This document shows positions 23,185 to 35,330 of a DNA stretch of 64,000 nucleotides, one piece after another (position 1 is the stretch's first letter; every line of letters starts with the position of its first letter). This DNA comes from Effrenium voratum. Taxonomy: Eukaryota; Sar; Dinophyceae; Suessiales; Symbiodiniaceae. The notes under the pieces were generated by a model. It did no database searches, was not told where the DNA came from, and was given only the letters and a program-made list of their open reading frames with translations. Location of the stretch: contig CAUJNA010000572.1 of assembly GCA_963377175.1 (NCBI GenBank), positions 62,001 to 126,000 on the forward strand, in the 5' to 3' direction. The position numbers and the translations under genes were made by a program.

Positions 23185-23294
23185 ATATGGGTGTGGGTCA
23201 AATTTCAACCACCAGGGGACCGCAGATTTTAGTCCATGTTTCCCGTTACGTTTTTCCATTTTGGGGTTACCCCATTTTTGACCCACAGCCATAT
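23185..23294. mobile_element. Family A element, copy 2 (best preserved)
   Basis: The ends ATATGGGTGTGGGTCAAA (23185-23202) and TTTGACCCACAGCCATAT (23277-23294) are inverted repeats with one mismatch over 18 bases. The inside holds ACCAGGGGACCGCAGATTTT and TTCCATTTTGGGGTTACCCC. There is no open frame. ATAT at both ends may be a target-site duplication. Confidence 0.8.
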
Positions 23295-23629
23295 GCTGAT
23301 CGGTTGCGAGCTTTCAGACAGATCGTGATGCACACGCATCGGTATCCTTTTTGGTTTGCTTAAAACATAGAGGGCCCTGGTTTAGATGGGGTCTATGCCC
23401 CAGTTACCAGAAAAACAAAAAAGCCTCTATTTTGTCCAAAAGGCCACCTATGTGCACACCCCAGCTCGGGATCCGTGCCTCAGGTGCTTTGGGCCGTTGC
23501 CTGGAAGGCACCACGCCGGGCCTGCCCCAGGCAGAGCCCGGCACCGGGAATGCATTCGGCAGTCCAAGATCTTGGAGTGAGCGAAAAACGCTTTGGCCTG
23601 TTCGTTTCAGGTTTGTCCGTTTCATGAGA

Positions 23630-23712
23630 CTAAAACGGAACCCTGGTAAGTGGAAACATGGACCGGAATCTGCGTAACCCCTCCTGTTTAATTTTGAGCC
23701 ACACCCAGATTG
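23630..23712. mobile_element. Family A element, copy 3 (partial, inverted)
   Basis: It contains GGAACCCTGGTAAGTGGAAA and AATTTTGAGCCACACCCA, matching the complement of other family A copies. The left inverted repeat is missing. Confidence 0.5.
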
Positions 23713-23978
23713 CCACCGCGGCTGTTCCGCGCAGGCGCTTCTAGCTTGTTCTGGCATAAGCCAAGTGCTGTCGAGCCTCGGCGGGAACTGGAACTCAGAC
23801 ATGCAGTCAGAGCTGCTGTTGAACCTTGCTGTTGAATTCACAGATTTGGACAAGGCAAGGTTGATGACCACAATGTTATTGTTATTACTGTTATTATATT
23901 ATGATGATGATTATCATAATTTCTGCAATATTCATAATGAAATATAAACAACCAATTCTGAGCACGCCTCGCATCCAG

Positions 23979-26900
23979 GAAATACTGCATGAGCGCATCG
24001 CTGGCTGCCGGGCTGTCCTTCTCCGTGGCCACAATGGCCAAGTCTGCCAAGATGGTGCCGGTGATGCCGCGGCTCACAGCTCTCCGGACCAAGCGCTGGA
24101 GGTTGGATTGGATCGCTGCTCAGGTTGGGCTCGCTGCTGCTGGGGAAGCTGACCTTTAGCCCAAGGCAGATCCTTCAAGCGGCGGCCATTGTAATGGGTA
24201 CAGGACGAGTTTGTGCCGGCGGGGCTCGGACTGGTTGCTGATGCAAAGCCGCATCCCCTTGGCTTGGGGATATTGTTTTCCGGATGATATTTTCTACATT
24301 TGCTTAGGAACTCCAATTGCAATGGGGTGAAATGAACAGATAGAATTGGCAGGCTTGCTAGCTGTTCTGAAAGAGTCCACAAATGACAATCCATGCTGCC
24401 GCAGTGGATGAGCAGACTGGCATGCGAGGACTCGTCTCTTTTGCAGAGGGACGGAACAAGGCGGGAGCATGGAGTTCTTCTGAGTCAGGTGCTGTGAGCA
24501 CTTGGTGTCCAGCAGTCTTTCGGAAGTTTTCAGCCTTGTTTGCCTCAGCTCATTGCCCTGCAGAAGAGTGGTGAAAGCACAAAGCTGGGCTTGCTCTTCA
24601 TTGCGAGTGCCCTTTTCTTTGACGGCGCCTGGGACAGCTCTATCTTCAGTCTCTTTGAGGTGATACATGAATTTGCATGGGCCAAGCTGTATCTCAGACT
24701 GAACATTTTTCCAATGTTTCTGATTTTTTGATATTGGCAAGGTTGCTCGTTGCTGACTGTGAGGCCTCATTACCGGCGTTCAAGAAAGACTGAAGGCCAG
24801 GTGTCAATTACGCTCACAGACTCAACTGGGCCCAGCGGCCTAGCACTGCGCCCCGGAAGGTCCAATGCAAGAGTGAAAACAAGAAGGCCGGTCTTTCTTT
24901 GGAGCTCATGTTTAGTGGTTCAATTTGGCGAGACCCTTTGCGGTATGGATGCTTTGCACACAGCATTGTCCAGGTCCGGCAATACGCCAAAGCCCCAGCT
25001 TTCACATGTGGCACACATAGAAGGTGCTGAAAGTGAGTTGGGTTGCAGATACGATCTGACAAAAGTCTACAAACGAGTCTTGAGCGTTGTGCTGCAGTGC
25101 TTATAGTGTGCCTGCCACTGCAAAAAGGACCTGATGTTCTGGAGCAATCTCTACATGGTGCCTTGGCCGAACATGCAAGCAGAGCGAATTGTTGCAATGT
25201 TGCACACATGATGCATGGCACTCTTTTGCGGGAACTGTGCCGAATTTGTACTCAGCAGCCTTCAAGGATGGGGAAGGGGGTGGATTTAGTGTGTTGGGCG
25301 GGCAGGCGGCAGAGCAGACGGGACGGTATTTGTCTGAAACACCAGAGGGAAGCGACTGCGTTGTATACGCACAGGAGTTGCCCTAACAGGCTCGACGGTC
25401 TTTCAACTGGATGCCAAAAGTTGCGCTGCGTTTGATTTCTACTGGAATCCCCATAGCAGTTTTCAATCGATGCCCATGCCAGTTTCATTTGCCATGGCCA
25501 GTTGGCCAGTTGGCTAGTTGGCCAGTTGGCCAGTTTGCCAGTTTGCCTGTGCGCCAGTTTGCCAGTTTGCCAGCTTGCTGGTTGCCTGCCTGCCGGCCTG
25601 CGGCTTGCACACCCTATTAGATCCCATTGCCTGGTGAAACTATGCGTGCACAACTATATTGGCTTGGGTCGAGTTGTTGAACAAGCTACTTGGGTATGGG
25701 TGAAAATTCAACCAGGGGACCGCATAGTTTAGTCCATGTTTCCCTTCACCAGGGCAAGCCATGTTGGGGCTACCCTATTTTTGAGCCACAGCCACTTGGC
25801 ACCTAGCCCAACTTTGCCAACCTTTCGGGAAAGCTCTGGGCTTTCTCGCCAGGCAGGGGCGTCGCTGGCCTTCGCAGCCCGGCGGGAGCTGCGGGAGGTG
25901 GGCACAGAAGGGGTAGAAGCCGAGTTTTGGTTTTCTTCATTTTTCCCCCAACGGCTGAAAGCTTTGGGTTTTTTTTTAGTTCAGATAGGCTCCGGGGTGG
26001 TCTGGCCACCAGGGTTCCACCAGGGTTCCACCAGGGTTCCACTAGGGTTCCACCAGGGTTCCACTAGGGTTCTAGCTGGGTTCCACGAGGTTCTGCGAGG
26101 GCTGCGGGGTGGTGCGAGCACTAAAATGAGCACCGCGTGCTGTTGGGGATATCACCTGAGCTTATTATTCTGTGGAAAGGAAGTGGAGTTGCATCACTCC
26201 CCTTGCGTTTTGCTGGGCCAGGGCTCCAGCTTCTTGCTGCAGAACCCCTTGCTGGCGAGGAAGATCTTCAACCTCTGCCTTTGTGGCGCTTTGGGGCAGG
26301 CCCGAGAATCGAGAGGTAGCGAGTCTCTTTTTGCCAGAAAGAGCAAGTTACTCACTTGAGAAACGGAAGGGGTCCGTGACCTTGCCACAAAATCGACTGG
26401 CCATATTCTAGGTTTGCTGTGCATCCTGGCCATGCTGCGAAGGCCTGCATTTTCCACACCATCGCGCACATTGATGGAGACCCGGCTGCATGGACGTCAA
26501 CTGCCTAAATGCCTGATTAGGCATGGCAAGGCCAAACAAGGTAACGCATGAACATTCTCGAGAGATTTGTGTTGGTGGGGAGAAACGGTTGCACAGCACT
26601 CCTTTTTGCCACTGCTCCCCCATCTCTCTGGGATGTGTGGCGCCTGCATACGAATTGGTAAGCCTTGTCAAAGATTTGATCCAGGAGGATTGTTCTTGGC
26701 CTGCAGTGCAGCAGTGCCTGCAGTGCCATCATGGAGAAAGGCCCTTTCAAAAGCTCAAACAAAACGCGGCGCCCCTAGAACACGAACACTGCTCCAAACT
26801 GAAATGCAATTTTGGACGAGGTCTGCACAAACCCGGCCCTTTCTCATGATCAACAGGCTGCCAGGGCAGGAGCGAGAGCATCGCTGCATAGCTCTTGTCC

Positions 26901-28055
26901 TCCCCCCCCCCAGGAAACAGCGCCACAGTAGGCAGCCTGATGGACATGCGATCACGCCCCTTCCCACCTTCTCTTCCAAGCGACCCCCCCTAACTAGATG
27001 CACAATTCTGCCCACAACGCCCTACGAGAACCGAGGGAGGTCAAATGTTGCCTGATATTGCTTAGCAGACCTCCTGCGCGTCCCAAGCATTCGTGATACC
27101 CCAAACAAGCAAGGCCAAAAGCAAACAATGAAGCCGAGGTGCCGGTTCTTCCCTCCTTCCGCTTCTTCAACTCGCCGGCTGAATCTGGCCAGCATTGCTC
27201 CGCCCTGGCTCTGTCCGCCTCGTTTTGCCCATCCGCTCGCTCCGCCTACCAGCGCCGCCAACATCGTTCCATCCGCCGTCAACCTGCCGCGTCTTGCTCC
27301 CTCTCCACGTCCCCAACATCATACCTGCTGTTTCTTCCCAGCACCATGCTGCTTCGTTCCAGAACTTGGCCGCACACAGTTCCAAGCAGAGATGAGACTG
27401 GGAAAAGGCAGTCTTGTTCGAACCCGCTGCAGGCTAGACGAAGGGGGTCTGTGTAGATCGATCTGCTGCCAAGTGATTTGACCCAGGGGTGGTTTGCTCA
27501 GCCATCACTACCACGCGGAAGCTCCTGTCGGTGCTGATCTCTGTGGCGGAAGGCAGTGTGGGGTGGGGGCAGTTTGCGGGACGTCATGAAGGGCAAGGTC
27601 TGGCTGGGGATTTGGCGTGTTTGCGGGCCTAAAACAGTGCTGAATTGGGACAAATGTTATCATCACTTTATTTGATAGGCACATTTCATTCAGCGCCTGT
27701 TTGCGTGTTCGGCATGGAAACAAGAGGGCCGGTCAAAAGTACCCTGTGTAAAGCGGGCGACTGTTGGACGTGATCGTGCCTGATTCTGCAAAGCGAGCCC
27801 GCTATGCAATTTTTGCCAACACACATTTGTTTGATTGTTGCAAGCGCCGGCCAAAGCAGCAGCTTCTGAAGGGACTCAAGTGGCAAGTGCCCAAGTGCCC
27901 CAGGTTGTTCTGGTCTTGAAGAAGTTGCCTTGGGCGATTCTTGCATTCGGGTCGCTGACACCCGAGGCGATGGCTTGCCGCTCTGGGGCTGGCTGGGCGT
28001 GGCTGTCTCCACTCTGGGCATTGGAGGCGAAATCGTCGCGCACAGGAGGAGCTAG
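23979..28055 (+). CDS. Nucleotide-sugar/PAPS transporter-like protein (SLC35B/UAA family), partial exon set
   Basis: Conserved exons appear in family order. 23979-24123 has SFSVATMAKSAKMVPVM, the family's K-S-x-K-x-I/V-P-V-M motif. 24564-24659 has LGLLFIASALFFDG. 25128-25157 has DLMFWSNLYM. 26222-26299 has NPLLARKIFNLCLCGALGQ. About 27487-27552 has VVCSAITTTRKLLSVLISV, the hallmark ITTTRK helix. 27925-28055 has LWGWLGVAVSTLGIGGEIV ending HRRS and TAG. Donors after 26299 and 27552 are GC. These proteins exchange nucleotide sugars or PAPS across Golgi or ER membranes; substrate cannot be told here. The N-terminal exons are not identified (23755-23868, VLSSLGGNWNSDMQSELLLN, is a candidate), nor are exons expected between the first and second, the third and fourth, and the fourth and fifth pieces. 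The gene may be functional with divergent exons or partly decayed. Confidence 0.72.
25488..25604. repeat. GCCAGTTT/GGCCAGTT tandem repeat in an intron
   Basis: An imperfect 8-9 base unit (GTTGGCCA drifting to GTTTGCCA) is repeated about 12 times between the third and fourth recognised exons of the SLC35B-like gene. Confidence 0.85.
25691..25797. mobile_element. Family A element, copy 4
   Basis: TGGGTATGGGTGAAAATTCA at the left and TTTTTGAGCCACAGCCA at the right enclose the family core ACCAGGGGACCGCATAGTTT. It is in the same orientation as copy 2 and intronic in the SLC35B-like gene. Confidence 0.7.
26008..26094. repeat. GGGTTCCACCA minisatellite
   Basis: About seven to eight copies of an 11-base unit (GGGTTCCACCA, with CTA variants) lie just before the exon at 26222. 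Confidence 0.9.
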
Positions 28056-28474
28056 GGCCGAGGAAAACAGGCCGCCTGAGACCGTTGGCCTGGAAGCAGC
28101 CAGGCCATTTCACTGAGTCAGCCCTCGGAGCCATCAGTTGAGCATGAGAGGGTGCTTCTCGCCACGCTTTCCTCAAGTATGCGGTCACTATGCTAATGTG
28201 TTGGTGTGAATTTGTGCAGACAGCAAAACCAACAGCCAGACTGCTTGTGCCCAAACGCCAAACTGCTTGAACATGCTGCAACACCAAACAAACATGACGC
28301 AACGAATGAGCGTGCCACTGAAATCCAAGTGGAACATCGCATGATGCTCACCCGCGCTTGGATGGTTGAGATATGGCGCACTTCTTTTGCAGGCAGGGTC
28401 GAAGAGGTTGAGTGCATGGGCTGGACAGCTTACCAAGCGAATTCATGAGGGCTGTCAAGCTGGATGTTTCATCT

Positions 28475-28560
28475 GGCTGTGGCTCAAAAAGACGTACCAA
28501 GATGGTAAACAAAAAACTAATCATTGCATAAGCCTAGCTCTTTAATTTTGAGCCACGCCC
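28475..28560. mobile_element. Family A element, copy 5 (internally shortened)
   Basis: GGCTGTGGCTCAAAA at the left and TTTTGAGCCACGCC at the right form the terminal inverted repeat. The inside is shorter than in other copies. Confidence 0.6.
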
Positions 28561-29194
28561 ACAAGAGCATTGCTTTTGGCATTGTCTCCTGTTCCGAAGG
28601 GGCAACCTGATCAGGAGGCCGCCGGGAGGAGGATCTCTCAGCGGGGAGCTTGGAATGAAAATCAAAGGTTCCGAGTTGTGCCCTTCAATTCGGGCCCCAC
28701 CACTCCTTTGGCCCGTCTGTAAGACGAACTCCGCCAAGAACCTGTGTTTTCGGATGGGTACAACTCTGGAACCATGAGCCTTCCAGCCGGCTACCCCTGT
28801 TCCAACAATTTGTGGAAGTGCAAGACTACCCTCCTCTTGGGAGGGCCTAGGCAAATTCCGCGATGGTTGGGTAGAGGGTGCACAGAGAAGTCAGACGTTC
28901 GTGATTTAATTTAACCATGCGGAGTTGTTTTGTGGCTAGGTGAAGGTTGATCGAGTTTTCTTGACTTCTCGTGTTGAAACTCCTAAAACTCTGTACTGTA
29001 GATGTCTGGAAGAGGGACATTCAGCTTTGATCGGCTTTGGGCTGAACGGATCCTAGTTTGGACTTTGCCCCATTGCCGGGAATGTTGATTCTCAGGGCGA
29101 CTTTGTTCGGTTCAGAATCGCATGTGTTGCCGAATTTGTGTGCAAGGGTGCAAGGGTCCAAGTGTCCAACAGCCCAATTGACTTGCCTTTTCAG

Positions 29195-32100
29195 GTTTCA
29201 CCGGCCTGTTGGGGGAGGTGGACCTGGGAGAGGTGGACCATGAGGAGGCAGAGTACCGAAACTCTTCGCTCTGTTGACTCTATTTGCAAGCTCACACGAA
29301 GCTTGGCCACAGCTGTTTGGAAAAGCACGCTTGGTCAAGCAATCAGCCCGTTTTGGGCCACAGCCTTTTGCTTTCTTTCCATGCGCCCAGAAAGGCGTAC
29401 CTGTGTTTTGTCCATGAAAGCTGTGAACAAAGCTCCGTTTCCAGGCCGAGGCCCAAAGACGGAAGCTGCCTCCTCCCACGCCTGGGCCTCAGAAAAGTCG
29501 CCTGCCAGCCGGCTCGGTTAGTGGCCCGAGGCCGGGCACGGGCTGGATCAACGACCTGGTGGCCAGAGCCGGCTCGCAGAAGGCACCCTGCACTCGTAGC
29601 TTGTGACTTGGACGGCGGGAAGTTCCTCGTGTCCGGGGAGCCTTTTGGTTTGGTCCTTCCATGGATTTTTTTCTCGGCTGGTGCCAGCCAATACCCTGTG
29701 CGCCGCCAGTTGCAAGCGGGCGACCCCATCTTGCAGCTGCTGACACCGTGGCAGCAGAGGCTGGTTCAAGCTCTAGGGATGGGCAATCAACTGCCATGTC
29801 AGGCGTTTGCTGCGCATGGTGATGAAGGCCAACTTCGACTACGCATTTGTTGTGGAGGCTGGTGTTGGGAATCCTGTGTGTGCCAGTGTTTGCCACAATT
29901 GGCACTTGTGCTCTTTTTCGGATTGGACGGCTTTTTCAGAGACCCACAGGCCATCAACTCAGAGAATTTGCAGACCTTACTCACTGAGGCGGGGGTTGCT
30001 TCGCTGTTTTGCGCCCAAAGCTTCATGAAGATCATTTTTTTTGGTGCAGGTCGCAGTGCGATTCTGGAAGCAAGCGGATGCGAATAACTGGCGTGACTTG
30101 CAGTCAGATGGTAAGGGGCATGTGCGGGTTCTTTGATGACCCTTTGCCGTTATGTGACTGGTATTTTGCAACTCAGCTCAGCTCCCTGTTCCAGCGACAT
30201 TGTCAACTTGATTGACAGCACCCACCCACCCGCCCGCCCGCCCGCCCCGCCCGCCCGCCTGCCCTACCCACCCCACCCACCCCACCCACCCACCCGCCCG
30301 CCCGCCCACCCACCCACAGTTCAACTGATGGCCATTCGGAATGATTGACCTCACGAGTTTCTTGTTCAGACCCGCGTCCACATCCCAGAGTCTTGCACTG
30401 TGGGGAGAGAGCAAAGCAGCCCCTCCGGGCCAAGGTACCGAGCCGGGCGCTTTCCAGCGCCAGGCCTGGCGTATTCTGCTGCTGAAGCGGCAGGCCAGCG
30501 ACCTGAAGGCGGGGAGGAAACTGGTGCAGGTTCCTTGACGGAATCCCGGTTTTGGAAGCAGCTTTAGAAACTCGAACTGCATGGGCAACGAGTGGCTTCC
30601 AGATCATAGCCCAGCTAAAACATTCCATGTGCTTCACGCACCGTGAAGCGGTGCGGCTCCGGGGTGGGCCTTGGAAGCGTCGGTTTCCCCTTGGACGAAT
30701 GGAACAGTACGTCCCACCCCCCCACCTGCTCAAGTGCACCCGCTCAGCACTGCAATTCCAGCGAAGTGAAGCGTGCCTTGCGTTGCATGGGAGGGAGCCG
30801 TAGGAAGAGTGCGGGACAAATCATTTGAGAAGCACCCACGCTCTTGCTGCAGCCTTTTTTTGGTGAGATCCTCCTGGCTTCAGCCACAAGTGCGATGGGT
30901 TGAACGTAAAGCCAACCAGGACCGTTTCGGACCCGACGTCAAACCTGATGTGCTTACGGAATGCAAGATTTGAACAAATGGTAGGCCCGACTGGGCACTT
31001 CCCCAAAGCCGCAGAGTTGCGTTGTAGGCATTGCGCGCATCGGAAGGTGGTTTTGGTGTGAGGTTTTAACGTATCTCAGCCAAGGGCACTGTTTCAGGTC
31101 ATAGAAGGCGGCCCCCGCTGCCGCAGAATTGGGCTGGGAGTGGGCTGTCTCAAGCGCGCATGCCGCCAGGATGAGAGCGAGTCGTGCTATCGGCGGCGCT
31201 TCTACATAGAGACTTTGAAAGCGCATCGCATCCTGGAGAACAGGGAGCCTTGGCGCCGGACAAGAGGGTCCTTCTTATGGCCGATCTTGTGTTGCGGCGA
31301 ACGTTGACGGAAAGGTAACATATCGCTGGCCAGTATATCGCCGGTTTGTCTTTCCGAGGAGAGCCCGGAGAAAAAGATTCAGAGGCCGGTGATGACTGGT
31401 CCTTGCCATATTGTTACCACGCCCGTGTTCAGGTTGGAGGAGTTTTGGCCGCAGCCCCTTGGAGCATCAAGCCTGACCCACTTGTACAGGGAGTGACAAG
31501 GTCAACTAGCCGAAGAAGGGCGGAGATCGGCTGCAGCCGAGGTTTCACCAGGTGTGCCGGAACTCAGAGGATTTGGCAGATCTGATTCCTCCTGATCTGC
31601 CCGAGGCGGGCAAAAGACGGCCCAGGGATCGCTTTGACCCAGGGAACGAGCTTCTATGGGTAGTCTGTTCAATGCGGTGATTGGGCTCTTGCTGAGACAG
31701 ATGCCCTCAGCTCAAGCAAAGCACTCGCATGATAAGGCCTCTACTTGCAGAATTCCAGGATACTCGTCTTTTTTTGCTAGCTCCCATCACACAGTGTGAG
31801 GGTTGCTGGCCACACAACGGGCAAATGATGTCTCGGAGGGGGCCGCTTAGATGTTCAATCTTGGTGAACAGGCGAAGACTCCACTGGGAGGCCAGGTTCA
31901 CTGACTTGCGGCCACTCAAATGCATGGCCCAGCTTGGCAGAAGGCCCTGAGACGGGGACGGAGGAGCCTGTCAAGGAGAAGCCGGGATGCCCAAGCAGAG
32001 ATTTGCCACGTGCACGTGTGAATTGCATACCACTCGTGCGCTCCCGCAAGGCGAGCCGACCTCGCGCGAGCAGGGACCCAAAGCCCCGGATTGCCAGGGA

Positions 32101-32250
32101 TGCGTTGAATCGCAATCATGGCATGGCTTTGCAACATATGTGTGCATGGAAAGACACAGCAGTGTCATGGGTGACAGCCACATGGGCTCACATGGCAACC
32201 ATGAGGTCTCAAAGTGTTTTTGACAAAGTGCACATTGGCCAAGGCTAGGG
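29195..32250 (+). CDS. Scattered candidate exons of one or more unrecognised genes
   Basis: Stretches that look like exons on the + strand are: 29195-29278 (TGLLGEVDLGEVDHEEAEYR after a TTTTCAG acceptor); about 29520-29578 (GTGWINDLVARAGSQK before a GC donor); 29700-29765 (RRQLQAGDPILQLLTPWQQR); about 29806-29860 (LRMVMKANFDYAFVVE); 30371-30531 (AWRILLLKRQASDLKAGRKL, TTGTTCAG acceptor and CAG|GTTCC donor, the strongest one); 31098-31307 (ESCYRRRFYIETLKAHRILE); 31560-31670 (NSEDLADLIPPDLPEAGKRR); and 31934-32100 (basic, PRASRDPKPRIA). I could not join them into one frame and recognise no domain. They may belong to one gene upstream of the glycosyltransferase or to several. Splice sites other than those named are guesses. 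Confidence 0.3.
30222..30318. repeat. CCCGCC/CCCACC microsatellite
   Basis: About 95 bases of mixed CCCACC and CCGCCC units, strongly C-rich on the + strand, lie just before the exon at 30371. Confidence 0.95.
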
Positions 32251-32500
32251 AGGCAGATTGGAAAACGCGGCCAAGCAGGATGGGCTGACGTCGGTTGATT
32301 TTGTGACGGACACAATTTCTGCGGCCCATCAGCGACACTAATTTTCACAGAATGTTGTCTGGCATCCCCAACCACTGGAGTACCCAACCCCTGGAGTACC
32401 CAACTACTGCTTTGCCCAACCATGCTCTTTTGCAAGAAGGATCCAAACGCAAGAGGCAACCTCAATCATTGAACAAGCTTGCCGAGACTGAGGAGAATAG

Positions 32501-33004
32501 TTGCTGGACAAAGCCCTCTTTTTGTGCAATGGGACCACTCAGAACCTGGATGATGCTGATTTCAAGTACCACAGAATGCTGATGATACCTTCCCGCCATG
32601 ATCCAACCTTGAACAGAATGTGGCTGCATGAACAGATTCGGCTTATGCGGAGAGGAGGCAGATTGTGGTCGCTCACCACCTTTGTTGTTAGGATTGTGGT
32701 CCCAATGTCACCTTTAAACTTAACAATTGAAATCTCCAAAGGGCAGCAGGATTCTATGCCTCTCAAGCATGCATATCCTGGTGGAGATGTGCATGTCCGA
32801 CGCTGCAAAAGGGGTTTGGATCAAAGACGCAATCCACATACGAGGCTTCGCATTGCAAGTGGGGCTTATCTTGCTTTGACCCGCAGCTATCGACTCGCAC
32901 GCACAGGCAAGCGTGCCATGTGGGCACTCACCCACCCTTTTTGCTGGAGTTGTGCGCTTGGTTCTGCCAAATTATGCCAGATCGCAGAAGACCCTAATGG
33001 CTAG
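32501..33004 (+). other. Uncertain 168-codon open frame
   Basis: One frame is open from 32501 to 33004 (TAG). It includes LTIEISKGQQDSM and GRLWSLTTFVVRIVVPM. It starts at a non-ATG codon, has no recognisable domain and no clear splice sites, and its composition is only moderately protein-like. It may be chance or a decayed coding fragment. Confidence 0.25.
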
Positions 33005-33155
33005 ATGTAAGAAAAGCTGCTATTGCAGTACTTGTTTGGCATTGCACGTAGCCAGCATCAGCTTCCATAGAGCAGGGCTTGGCGCTGTGCTGATTCCAAC
33101 GGTGTGTGTCAAATAACCAAGGCTCGAAAAGAGCCTATACACGCGCGAATATGCC

Positions 33156-35169
33156 ATGGATTTTTGGTCCGGCCTTTCCTCGGATTTGCGCTGGTGTTCA
33201 CAAAGCTCGGCCCAGTTTGTGGCAGGGGACTGGCACTTTGGGTGCCTGCCCCACGTGAACCAGAGCCTCTTCTGCTGCGGGGATGAGCTGCTGGAGCTTC
33301 GGGAGCATGCGGAGCAGGTGCTGATCTATCGGAAGAGGGCCCTGAACGACGCTGCGGACCAGATGGACTCCTTCGGGGGTGGGTTCGGTGCCTGCAGGCT
33401 GCAGGAGTATCTCTGGCTGGGCTTTGCCGAGGCCCGAGTCGTGGCGGTGGGAGGCCTGGAGGTTCTGCGCTTTGCCATGCAGGTGGGGGCAGCCCTGTTT
33501 TGCTGAAAGGGCCCAACGTTTCTTGCATACCGATCTCAGAATTCATGACCTGGAGGACCTCTCCTGCCAGCTGTGCTGGGCCAACGACTTCGACCGTAGC
33601 GCCCAGATCGCCCGCGTGGCACACCGGGACTTGGAGGCGGTGATGCGGCGCCTGGCCCAGCTGCGCCAGGGCCTCGCAGAACTCTTGGGGCCACCGGCGC
33701 AGGCTGCGGCGCTTGCGGCAACTGCGGCGCCTGCGGCGTGCCCGTCTCTGCCCTTTTGGTGGGTTCAGGTGGCAGCGCCTGCTGCTGGCATCAACGTCTC
33801 CGTGCGGGCCGGCGGTTTGAGGGCGGTCCGCCAGTGGATGGAGTCGCTGGCGGTGTCGATGACCGCCGTGGCAGGGGAATTTCAGACCCTTGCGTTCTTG
33901 TTACACACAGGGCCCAAGGAGTTCCCACTCTCACAGCACACCCAGGAAGGTGCAGTGCATGAGGTCCCAGTTCCAAGACAGCAGCCCGGAAGGGTTGCTT
34001 TGTTCCTCCATGAGTGTGCAGAGCTTTCCTACCCAAAGATCGACATTATCACGGTGGGCAGGCAAGAGTGCACCTCCTTGTGGCGAAAGTTCCCCTATGC
34101 CGATCCAGCAACATCCGTCATGCTTCCAGATGCGGCCTTGCGCATATCTTGCGACGTGGTTCCAACCCGAGCGCAATTGGCTGGCATAGCGACCTTGCTT
34201 CTGAGGCCAGAGGAGGGTTCACTGCCAGAGACTTGTGCTTTAAGCCCTGTGCTACCCCCATTTGATGCTTCCTCGCTGAATCAGCCGCGCCCGAAAAGCA
34301 AGGCTTTGATATTTCTTTGTCTGCACAGTACCTTCTGTGGTGGACATGGGGACAGGCTTTTTGGCATGCTGTCCGCTTTCCTGGCAGCATTGCTTACTGG
34401 TAGAGCCTTCTTTATAGACATGCGCACACCTTTGCCCTTGTCGAGCATCCTGCTTCCAAAGGAGCCGTGGCCGGCAAGCACCAGTTCTTGTGTGACGTAC
34501 AGGTGGACCTCTGCCGAGGACGCAGCAAGTCTGGAGGCCGACATCCGACTTTTCATGTCGGACACCTCAGAGGTGCTTTGCGTAGCCTCCAATCTGCGCC
34601 TCTTCAAAGCACTGCTGGGCTACGACGCCCAGCGGCGCTTCACGCGGACGGGTCTGGTCTCCGGCCTCTTCCGGCATTTGTTCGGGCTGGGCGGCGGATT
34701 GGGTTTCTGGGTGGAGGCCTTCCGGCGGCGGGTGGCCGGACGGAAGCTGCTGGGGATCCACTTCCGGGGGGGCAACGAGAGCACGTGGAGCGACCCCGCG
34801 CGGCACGGGCTGTGGGAGTTGGACGCGGCGCTGAGCTGCGCTGCCAGCGTGGAGGCGCAGCTGGGGCTGCAGAACAGCGCCTGGCTGCTGGCGGCGGACA
34901 CGATGAAGGTGCGACAGGCGCCGCAGGTGGCGCGGCTCCACGAGCTGGGCAAGGTCCTGTTCCTGGAGGATCGGCCCACGCACATCGACCGATCCACGCC
35001 GGATGCGCTGGGGATCTTCCAGTCCTGGGCCGTGTGGTGGGTGTTGGCCTTTGAAACTGACGCTGTGTTGCTGTCGCACTCCAACTTTGGCTGGAGCGCC
35101 GCTGAGATTGGCCAGCGGCGGGCCTTCCACTTTCCCACTTGCCGGCCTGCTGACGTCACCAGCCCTTGA
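33156..35169 (+). CDS. Fucosyltransferase-like glycosyltransferase (GT-B, NodZ/FUT-type)
   Basis: Exon 1 (33156-33478) begins at an ATG and reads FCCGDELLELREHAEQVLIY. Exon 2 (33540-35169, TGA) runs on for over 540 codons. With a GC donor at 33479 the frames join to give 650 residues; the GT five bases downstream (33483) would break the frame. The C-terminal 280 residues carry motifs resembling those of fucosyltransferase-type enzymes that use GDP-sugars: GGHGDRLFGMLSAFLAALLT followed by GRAFFIDM (residue about 375), LLGIHFRGGNES (about 513), a WLLAADTMKV strand, and DRPTHIDRS followed by LLSHSNFGWSAAEIG near the end. Family members transfer fucose to glycans or proteins in the ER or Golgi. 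No signal peptide is visible, so upstream exons may be missing. Exact sub-family and sugar are not determined. Confidence 0.72.
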
Positions 35170-35330
35170 ACAAAAGGATCAGGTGCAAGGCACAACTTCG
35201 ACACTCCTCAAAGATAGCCTCACCCAAAACCATATTGCCCCTTGAAGTCAGAAACTTGGGTTGCCGTGAATCTCATCACATGGCAGCCAGAAGTGTTGCT
35301 TAACAGCGTGGTTCGCTTCAGCTGATTGCC

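Noticed and set aside
34467..35204. Ala/Gly/Arg-rich alternative frames of 187-195 codons inside the glycosyltransferase
   Set aside because: They overlap a conserved coding exon and arise from its high GC third positions.
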